Assembly (NCBI GenBank): GCA_013696525.1
Contig: JACCYK010000039.1
Span: 1-10,646 of the forward strand
DNA from: Chloroflexia bacterium
GTDB lineage: Bacteria; Chloroflexota; Chloroflexia; Thermomicrobiales; UBA6265
Direction of reading: 5' to 3'
Length of the DNA stretch: 10,646 nucleotides
Part shown: one piece after another, positions 5,972 to 10,646 of the stretch
Position numbering within the stretch: position 1 is the first letter of the stretch
Layout: each line of letters begins with the position of its first letter
Notes under the pieces: generated by a model
Databases searched by the model: none
Seen by the model: the letters and a program-made list of their open reading frames with translations, nothing else
What the model was told of the DNA's origin: nothing
Program-made: the position numbers and the translations under genes

Positions 5972-7162
5972 GTGAGCAAGGGCGCCGCGGGGGCGGCGTC
6001 GCGGAGGCCGGAGCGACGCTTGCCTGTTGATACTGCTGAACGCACGCGGCCGCCCGCGCTCCCGACGGGGGACGAGGAGTCGAGCGGAACGCTAGGCGGG
6101 GAACGATCGTTTGGGCGGTCCTGGCGGGTCTGGGCCGGGGTTCTGATCAGCGGCGTCCTGCTGGTCTATGCCTTCCAGGGGCAGAGCCCGGCGGAGATCT
6201 GGGACGCGCTGCGCCGGTTCGATAGCCGGTGGCTGCTGCCGGCCCTCGTCCTCTACTTCGCCGGGGTCTGGATCCGGGCGGTGCGGTGGGCGGTGTTGCT
6301 GCGGACCCTGGTCCCGGTCTCCGTCCGTGACGTCCTCCCCATCGTGGTGGTCGGGTATACCGCCAATAACGTCCTCCCCTTGCGCACGGGCGAGCTGGTC
6401 CGGGCGTTTTTGGTTCGGCGGCGATTCGGGGTGCGGAAGACGGCCGCCCTGGCCACGATCGCGGTCGAGCGGTTGTTCGACGGGCTGACCATGCTCGGCT
6501 TCATCTTCGCGGCAACGACCGTCATCTCGCTGACGGCGGCGCTGCAGCACCTGGCGCTGATCGCGGCGGCGGTGTTCGCCGCGATTTTACTGGGGATGGT
6601 GGTTCTCACCCTGGGCGGCGATTTTCGGGACCGCTTGCTGCAACTGGCCCTGGGGCCGCTGCCGCCGGCCCTGGCGGACCGGGTCGAGCGGATGGCGATG
6701 TCGTTCTTGGGTGGCCTGGGCGTGCTGCGGCGGAAGGGGGACCTGGGCCTGGTGGGGCTGACCTCGATCGCCGCCTGGGGGTTCGAGGCGTCCATGTACT
6801 GGGCGCTGGCGCGAGGGTTCGGCGGTGAGGTGGCGGCGGTGATGAGCGTGCCGGCGGCGTTGCTGACGACGGGCGTGGCCAACCTGGCGACGCTGGTGCC
6901 GGCGGCGCCGGGCTATGTCGGCACCTTCGAAGCCGGGGTCACGCTGGCCGTGACCGGCGCCTTAGGCGTGTCGCGGGGGTTGGCGCTCTCGTATGCGATC
7001 CTGGTTCATGCCGTGCTCTGGTTCCCAATCACGGCCGCCGGCGCGTTCGTCTGGTGGCGGCTGCATCTCTCGGTCCGCCAGGCTCGCCAGTACGATGATG
7101 AAACCGAGGGGCGGGCGGCGCCGGTGAAGCCGCGACCGGCGAGGCCGCGCGTCGATGAATGA
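5972..7162 (+). CDS. Flippase-like integral membrane protein (LPG_synthase_TM / UPF0104 family)
   Basis: The product has up to 396 residues with a polar N-terminus of about 45 residues and seven or more hydrophobic segments. Family landmarks are NNVLPLRTGELVRA (132-145), AVERLFDG (164-171) and PAAPGYVGTFE (310-320), the usual signatures of the transmembrane part of lysyl-phosphatidylglycerol synthase and its stand-alone relatives (YbhN, AglD). MprF uses this domain to flip a modified phospholipid; stand-alone members are thought to move or handle lipid-linked substrates. No aminoacyl-transferase domain is present. It overlaps uppP by 8 bp, so the two are translationally coupled and probably both concern envelope lipids. 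GTG at 5972 lacks a good ribosome binding site but lies 10 bases after TATACT (5956-5961), which would give a nearly leaderless message. TTG at 6020 has GGAG six bases upstream and may be the true start. Confidence 0.87.
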   Translation: MSKGAAGAASRRPERRLPVDTAERTRPPALPTGDEESSGTLGGERSFGRSWRVWAGVLISGVLLVYAFQGQSPAEIWDALRRFDSRWLLPALVLYFAGVWIRAVRWAVLLRTLVPVSVRDVLPIVVVGYTANNVLPLRTGELVRAFLVRRRFGVRKTAALATIAVERLFDGLTMLGFIFAATTVISLTAALQHLALIAAAVFAAILLGMVVLTLGGDFRDRLLQLALGPLPPALADRVERMAMSFLGGLGVLRRKGDLGLVGLTSIAAWGFEASMYWALARGFGGEVAAVMSVPAALLTTGVANLATLVPAAPGYVGTFEAGVTLAVTGALGVSRGLALSYAILVHAVLWFPITAAGAFVWWRLHLSVRQARQYDDETEGRAAPVKPRPARPRVDE

Positions 7163-8045
7163 GCTGCAAGCGATCGTGCTGGGCGTGGTCCAGGGGCTGA
7201 CCGAGTTTCTTCCCATTTCCTCCTCCGCCCACCTGATCATCGTGCCCTGGCTCTTTGGCTGGCAAACGCCCGGTCTCGCCTTCGATGCCGCCGTCCATCT
7301 GGGGACGCTGGCGGCGGTGATCGTCTACTTCTGGCGTGACCTGCTGGGGATGCTGCTGGCCCTGCCGCTGGCGGTGCGGCATCCGGTTGCGCTGCTGCGA
7401 TCGCCGGACCCGGGCCGGGCCAAGGTCATCAGCAGCCCGGAGCGGGACCAGGAAGCACGGTTGGCGCTGTTGATCGCGATCGGCACCGTACCCGGCGTGA
7501 TTGCCGGGCTCGTGGGGCAGGAGGCGATCGCCGCGCTCTATCATGCCGACGGGAGCGTTCCCACGCGGGCGATCGTGCTGGTCGCGATCGCGATGATCGC
7601 CCTGGCCGGGTTGCTCTGGATGGCGGAGCGGATGGCCGCCCACCAGCGGCGGATGGCGCACCTCACCTGGCGCGACGCGGTGACGATCGGGCTGGCCCAG
7701 GCGGCGGCGCTGATTCCCGGCGTCTCGCGGGCCGGGGCGACGCTGACGGCGGGCTTGTTTCAGGGGCTCAACCGGGCGGATGCGGCGCGCTTCTCGTTCC
7801 TGTTAGGGGTGCCGATCGTGGCCGCCGCCGGCGGCAAGGGCCTCTACGACGCCTTCAGCGCCGGCTTGGACGGGCAAGGCGCGCGCATCTTCGCGGCCGG
7901 GATGATCGCCTCCGCGATCGCGGGCTTTGCCGCGATCTCCTGGCTGCTGCGTTACTTGCAACGCTCCAGCACGCTGATCTTCGTCCTCTACCGGTTTGGG
8001 ATGGGGCTCTTCTTGCTGTCGCTGGTCGTCGTCGGGTTTCGCTAG
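7155..8045 (+). CDS. uppP: Undecaprenyl-diphosphatase UppP (BacA family)
   Basis: The product is 296 residues, near the family norm of 270-290. QGLTEFLPISSSAHL (13-27) carries the (E/Q)xxxE motif, here with Gln13 and Glu17. PGVSRAGAT (188-196) is the second catalytic motif, with Ala where most members have Ser after the Arg. Several hydrophobic segments flank the motifs. UppP removes a phosphate from undecaprenyl diphosphate outside the membrane so the lipid carrier can be reused for peptidoglycan and other polymers; overproduction gives bacitracin resistance. The polar insert at about 85-103 (SPDPGRAKVISSPERDQEAR) joins two membrane segments. ATG 7155 overlaps the end of the flippase-like gene as ATGAATGA, so the two are read as one operon. 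Identification is firm; the Ser-to-Ala change is directly visible and its effect unknown. Confidence 0.95.
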   Translation: MNELQAIVLGVVQGLTEFLPISSSAHLIIVPWLFGWQTPGLAFDAAVHLGTLAAVIVYFWRDLLGMLLALPLAVRHPVALLRSPDPGRAKVISSPERDQEARLALLIAIGTVPGVIAGLVGQEAIAALYHADGSVPTRAIVLVAIAMIALAGLLWMAERMAAHQRRMAHLTWRDAVTIGLAQAAALIPGVSRAGATLTAGLFQGLNRADAARFSFLLGVPIVAAAGGKGLYDAFSAGLDGQGARIFAAGMIASAIAGFAAISWLLRYLQRSSTLIFVLYRFGMGLFLLSLVVVGFR

Positions 8046-8103
8046 CCGCTCGCAATGCTGTTCGCAACCCTTACCGAGGCGGCCCAGGTGCGATCCAAGT
8101 GGC

Positions 8104-8664
8104 CTACGCACGTAGACCCTGGACGAAGGTCTCCAGTGGGACATACAAGTGATTGAGCATGTCACGAAATCGGGTAAACCCGTGGTGCTGATAAAATGTC
8201 GCCGCATGTTCATGGAGCGCGTGGACCACGACGGCCGTTGCGCCAAGTTGTTGACTCACCGCCAGGGCTTCGTTGAGAGCCGCGACGAGGAGTTCAACGC
8301 CGAGGCCACGACCTTGGTAGTTGGTATCCAGCGCGAGACGTCCGATGAGGATAGCTGGGACCGGATCGTAGGCGCCGAGATACCGATCCCGGTCGCGGCG
8401 CCTCGCTTGGCGCTTTGAGAACGAGTAGCTGCTGAGCGTGAAGTAGCCGAGCACCCGGCGGACCGGTGCGGCGTCAGTCCGCCTGACAAGGACATAGGCC
8501 ACCGCGGTGCGATCGAGCTCATCGCGTTCGAGCATGCGGTGAATGTAGGCATCGAGCGACGGCTCGCCGCACGAAAAGTGGCTGATGTCATGCAGTGAGC
8601 GATCAAATCGCTCGACGACAACTGACGGCGCATCCGTCAACTCGTCAGGGAACGGTTCGGTCAC
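8104..8664 (-). CDS. GNAT-family acetyltransferase toxin (TacT/AtaT-like)
   Basis: The product is 186 residues. FSCGEPSLDAYI (30-41) near the N-terminus and VLGYFTLSSYSF (71-82) are typical of GNAT toxins. IGRLALDTNYQGRGLG (107-122) holds the acetyl-CoA pyrophosphate loop (QGRGLG), and ATFYQHHGF (155-163) carries the Tyr (158) that acts as general acid in TacT. Such toxins acetylate the amino group of charged tRNAs and stop translation. I set the start at GTG 8664, which overlaps the antitoxin stop as GTGA; the longer frame to 8769 merely runs back through the antitoxin in another frame. Order and overlap (antitoxin first, toxin coupled) match the type II RHH-GNAT arrangement. Which tRNA is hit cannot be read from the sequence. 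Confidence 0.88.
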   Translation of the reverse strand: MTEPFPDELTDAPSVVVERFDRSLHDISHFSCGEPSLDAYIHRMLERDELDRTAVAYVLVRRTDAAPVRRVLGYFTLSSYSFSKRQARRRDRDRYLGAYDPVPAILIGRLALDTNYQGRGLGVELLVAALNEALAVSQQLGATAVVVHALHEHAATFYQHHGFTRFRDMLNHLYVPLETFVQGLRA

Positions 8665-8987
8665 TTCGACGGGTGAAAATGCTTCCGCCAGCGATCGATT
8701 CCGCGCAGCATCGCTTCGTTTGGCGGCGGTGGATTCTCGATGGCGTCGAGGAGCGCTTTCATGTCCCACTCCGAGAGCTCGAGATAGTGGTGATGCCGGA
8801 GCTCATCTTCGACTTTATCGGCGAGGGCCGCGGTGATGAAATCGGTTCTGCTCCGACCGGACAGGGCGACGGCGCGGTCCAACTGTTGCCTGAACCGTGT
8901 GGTCGTGCGGAACGCGATGCGCTCGTTCTTCGCCTGCCGCGTCTCATCGGTCCCTTCAATGGATTGTTCAAGGACAGTATTCGTCAT
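8661..8987 (-). CDS. DUF1778 ribbon-helix-helix antitoxin (TacA-like)
   Basis: The product is 108 residues. ERIAFRTTTRFRQQLDRAV (about 22-40) and the following GRSRTDFITAALADKVEDEL form the ribbon-helix-helix DNA-binding part. The C-terminal LELSEWDMKALLDAIENP and PPPPNEAMLRG match the DUF1778 tail that wraps around and blocks the GNAT toxin active site. Such antitoxins also repress their own operon, more strongly when bound to toxin. The gene precedes the toxin and overlaps its GTG by 4 bp. ATG 8987 is taken as the start; a GGGGAG about 10 bases upstream may be its ribosome binding site. The promoter at 9046-9074 lies about 60 bases upstream. Confidence 0.87.
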   Translation of the reverse strand: MTNTVLEQSIEGTDETRQAKNERIAFRTTTRFRQQLDRAVALSGRSRTDFITAALADKVEDELRHHHYLELSEWDMKALLDAIENPPPPNEAMLRGIDRWRKHFHPSK

Positions 8988-9045
8988 CTTCGATGGTCTC
9001 CCCGTGGTGCGAGCGACGAAGCCGTGGGCGCACTATTTCGTAAAG

Positions 9046-9074
9046 ATTGTACGCCTGATGGGTTCACGACTCAA
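9046..9074 (-). promoter_or_regulatory. Sigma-70-like promoter of the toxin-antitoxin operon
   Basis: On the minus strand, -35 TTGAGT (9069-9074) and -10 TACAAT (9046-9051) have exactly 17 bases between them, matching consensus at four and five positions. A short inverted repeat, CGTA (9039-9042) and TACG (9050-9053), brackets the -10 and could be part of the antitoxin operator. The expected leader to the ATG at 8987 is about 50 bases. Confidence 0.6.
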
Positions 9075-9113
9075 GCGGCCGCCGCGTGACTCGGCGGCCC
9101 GCTCCCCGGTGGT

Positions 9114-9139
9114 CGCAACGTGTGCTACGCTACGTTGCG
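9114..9139. repeat. 8-bp inverted repeat with 10-base spacer
   Basis: CGCAACGT (9114-9121) and ACGTTGCG (9132-9139) are perfect inverted copies. This is the longest perfect repeat in the gap between the toxin-antitoxin operon and the methyltransferase. It is 40 bases upstream of the toxin-antitoxin -35, so it may be an operator or an RNA hairpin. No T-run follows on either strand. Confidence 0.5.
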
Positions 9140-9239
9140 CGAGCCGCTTGGCTCTAGAAATGGATTGCTTGGTGCCGGACTCGATTCGTCCTCCCAGCTA
9201 GGCGTCAGTCGCTGACAACCGCTCCCCAGTAGACGCGCC

Positions 9240-9263
9240 GGGGTTTTCCCCCGCTCGCTTTTT
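9240..9263 (+). terminator. Weak intrinsic terminator-like element in the methyltransferase leader
   Basis: GGGG (9240-9243), a TTTT loop and CCCC (9248-9251) are followed after seven bases by TTTTT (9259-9263). The stem is short and the T-run is set back, so termination would be weak. No plus-strand gene ends just upstream, so if real it would act on a leader transcript running toward the methyltransferase at 9405. Confidence 0.25.
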
Positions 9264-9404
9264 CGTGCCCGGCGCCCGCCGGGACCAACCCATGCCCGAT
9301 GACCTCGACGGCGGCTGACGCCGCGCCGAGTCATGCCGTCGTGCCCGGGCGCCGCCTCCGTTCCTTCCAGTTCCCCGCGAGCTTGGATGGAATGGAGATG
9401 AGAT

Positions 9405-10121
9405 ATGCACGCCACAACGACACGACCGGCCCGGGTGGCCGACGCGGCGACGATCGCCGCCTGGGCCGCTGGCTACGACGCGGTGATGGTCGATCTCGGG
9501 ACCGGGGATGGGCGTTTCGTCTATGACCAGGCCCGGCGCTGCCCGCGGCGGGCCGTGATCGGGGTCGATACCTGCCTGGGAAACCTCCGGCGTTCCGCCC
9601 GGAGCACGCCCGACAATGCCCGGTTCGTCGTCGCCGACGGGCTGGCGTTGCCGCCGGAGCTGCACCGGCTGGCGACGGCGGCGACGATCAATTTCCCGTG
9701 GGGCAGCCTGCTGACCGGTTTGCTGGACGGTGACGCCGGGTTGCTGACCGGGCTCCGTGTCCTTGGCCGTAATGGGATGTTGTTAGCGGTCAGGCTGAAT
9801 GCCGGGGCGCTGGCCGAGGCGGGTTGGGAGCTCGGGGCCGCGGGCGAGCGGGTGGTCACCACGCTGCGTCACGCCGGCTTCTCGGTTGGCCCAATCCGGG
9901 CCATGGGTTCGAGCATGCTGCGCGACCTGCCGACGACTTGGGCGAAGCGGCTCGCCTTCGGCCGGGACCCTCGCGCGATTGAGATCACGGCGGTCCTGGT
10001 CGAACGGGGCGACGCCGGGCACCGAGATTGCGCAATCCCCGCCGGCCGCGGGCGGCGGTCCAGCGGTGACGCCGTGGCGGGCCGGCGGGAGAGGGAGGGA
10101 CGGCTGGATGCAGACCGGTGA
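9405..10121 (+). CDS. Probable 16S rRNA (adenine-1408-N1)-methyltransferase, KamB/NpmA-like
   Basis: The product is 238 residues; the conserved domain ends near 200. YDAVMVDLGTGDGRFVY (24-40) is the S-adenosylmethionine loop, with Asp30 and Asp55 (VIGVD) placed as in NpmA and KamB. FPWGSLLTG (97-105) and TTWAKRLAFGRD (177-188) carry Trp99 and Trp179, which correspond to the two tryptophans that clamp the flipped adenine in this family (from memory of the structures). Enzymes of this group methylate A1408 in the 30S decoding site and give resistance to kanamycin, apramycin and other aminoglycosides. The Arg-rich tail after 200 is not part of the family and overlaps the next gene by 14 bp. The ATG follows GGAG at eight bases. 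Family is well supported; methylation of exactly A1408 and real resistance are inferred, and a housekeeping RNA target is possible. Confidence 0.8.
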   Translation: MHATTTRPARVADAATIAAWAAGYDAVMVDLGTGDGRFVYDQARRCPRRAVIGVDTCLGNLRRSARSTPDNARFVVADGLALPPELHRLATAATINFPWGSLLTGLLDGDAGLLTGLRVLGRNGMLLAVRLNAGALAEAGWELGAAGERVVTTLRHAGFSVGPIRAMGSSMLRDLPTTWAKRLAFGRDPRAIEITAVLVERGDAGHRDCAIPAGRGRRSSGDAVAGRREREGRLDADR

Positions 10122-10646
10122 GATCTTGCGGCGCGCGTTCACGTCGTTCCTGGCGATCCCGACCGGGGTGATCGCAGTCTTTGTCCTGCTCGCCATCGGC
10201 ACCTACGTGTTTGAGCGATCGGAGATCGGCTGGTTCGGCCCGGTCCGCGCCTACATGCAAGCCCATGTCTTTGGCGATGCCGAGGCGACCAGCGGCCTGC
10301 TCGGCACGATCGCCACCGGGATCATCACGATGACCTCGATCACCTTCTCGCTGCTGCTGTTGGCGTTGCAGCAATCCGCCGGGTCGATGACCCATCAGGT
10401 GTTCGATCAGTTCCTGCGGCGGCGGTTGAACCAGGTCTACTTTGGCTTCTTCATCGGCGTCACGCTCTACTCGCTGATCACCCTGGCGACGGTCAGTCCC
10501 CCGTTCAATCCCGTCTTCGGCGCGTCGCTGACGCTCCTGTTCGTGACCGCGGCGCTCTACATTCTGCTGCTGCTGATCTATTCCACGATCAGCCAAATGC
10601 GGCCGACCGAGATCATCCGCTCGATCCACGATCACACGCTGGCGGC
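10108..10646 (+). CDS. DUF2254 family membrane protein, 3'-truncated by the window
   Basis: The ATG at 10108, after GAGGGAGGGA (10091-10100), opens a frame of 179 codons that leaves the window. Hydrophobic segments lie at about 14-34 (AIPTGVIAVFVLLAIGTYVF), 65-86, 108-128 and 133-157. GLLGTIATGIITMTSITFSL, ALQQSAGSMTHQVFDQFLRR and NQVYFGFFIGVTLYSL match the N-terminal half of DUF2254 proteins, where a segment like FSxxLVALQxxSxQFSPRLL precedes the second membrane pair. Full-length members have around 400-450 residues, so about 60 percent is missing. The function of the family is not known. It is translationally coupled to the methyltransferase, since its start lies inside that gene's last codons. 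Confidence 0.82.
   Translation, partial: MQTGEILRRAFTSFLAIPTGVIAVFVLLAIGTYVFERSEIGWFGPVRAYMQAHVFGDAEATSGLLGTIATGIITMTSITFSLLLLALQQSAGSMTHQVFDQFLRRRLNQVYFGFFIGVTLYSLITLATVSPPFNPVFGASLTLLFVTAALYILLLLIYSTISQMRPTEIIRSIHDHTLA

Larger units (their letters stand above)
9075..9404. other. Non-coding stretch rich in inverted repeats, upstream of the methyltransferase
   Basis: No convincing gene lies in these 330 bases. They hold CGCAACGT/ACGTTGCG (9114-9139, 8-bp arms, 10-base spacer), GAGCC/GGCTC (9141-9154), GTCAG/CTGAC (9204-9216), GGGG-TTTT-CCCC followed by five T (9240-9263), CCCGGC/GCCGGG (9268-9283) and CGGCG/CGCCG (9309-9323). A 13-codon frame (9160-9201) without a ribosome binding site sits among them. 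The stretch separates the divergent toxin-antitoxin operon from the methyltransferase and could be a structured leader. Short repeats are common by chance in GC-rich DNA. Confidence 0.5.

Noticed and set aside
9160..9201. 13-codon leader peptide gene before the methyltransferase
   Set aside because: It has ATG and stop, but no ribosome binding site, and short frames are frequent. Kept only as a remark in the leader finding.
9268..9283. CCCGGC/GCCGGG hairpin as an intrinsic terminator
   Set aside because: The T-run lies before the stem on the plus strand and reads as A on the minus strand, so it is in the wrong place for termination either way.
1..10646. CRISPR array, tRNA/rRNA genes, insertion sequence ends or transposase
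   Set aside because: No regularly spaced direct repeats, no tRNA-like cloverleaf pattern noticed by eye, and no DDE/tyrosine/serine recombinase motifs in any plausible frame.

Overview
The window is GC-rich bacterial DNA with GTG as well as ATG starts, clear Shine-Dalgarno sites and tight gene packing. The mix of genes (an 800+ residue ATPase/TPR regulator, a DUF2254 membrane protein, a Kam/Npm-like rRNA methyltransferase, a flippase-like protein next to UppP) suggests a soil or thermophilic high-GC lineage. Chloroflexota of the Thermomicrobia type is my first guess and Actinomycetota the second. This is an impression from gene content, not a placement.

Layout. (1) Positions 1-2425, minus strand: a large regulator with an excisionase/MerR-like helix-turn-helix, a STAND-type ATPase and a TPR-like C-terminal half; its 3' end runs off the window. 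(2) 2426-2974: no intact gene, but remnants of a haloalkane dehalogenase-like hydrolase and possibly of an ECF sigma factor. (3) 2975-4215: a MarR-family regulator divergent from a DinB-family gene that carries an in-frame TAG at codon 132; the shared 170-bp intergenic region has a MarR-type dyad over a -10 element and a 7-bp-stem hairpin. (4) 4459-5842: an NADPH-dependent FMN reductase divergent from a TetR regulator. Between them is a 37-bp dyad made of two AACGWTCGTTG boxes 21 bp apart, overlapping promoter-like hexamers in both directions. (5) 5972-8045: a translationally coupled pair, an LPG-synthase-TM (flippase-like) membrane protein and undecaprenyl-diphosphatase UppP, both concerned with envelope lipids. 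(6) 8104-8987, minus strand: a RHH (DUF1778) antitoxin and GNAT toxin pair of the TacA-TacT type, with a good sigma-70-like promoter at 9046-9074. (7) 9075-9404: non-coding DNA rich in inverted repeats, in front of (8) 9405-10121, a probable 16S rRNA A1408-type methyltransferase (KamB/NpmA family), which overlaps (9) a DUF2254 membrane protein that runs off the right edge.

The region reads as an accessory, stress-facing neighbourhood: two divergent regulator/effector pairs with well-formed operators, a toxin-antitoxin unit, a possible aminoglycoside-resistance methyltransferase, and envelope lipid-carrier recycling. The most unusual items are the amber codon in the otherwise intact DinB gene, the excisionase-like HTH fused to an ATPase/TPR regulator, the 37-bp double operator, and the structured leader before the methyltransferase.
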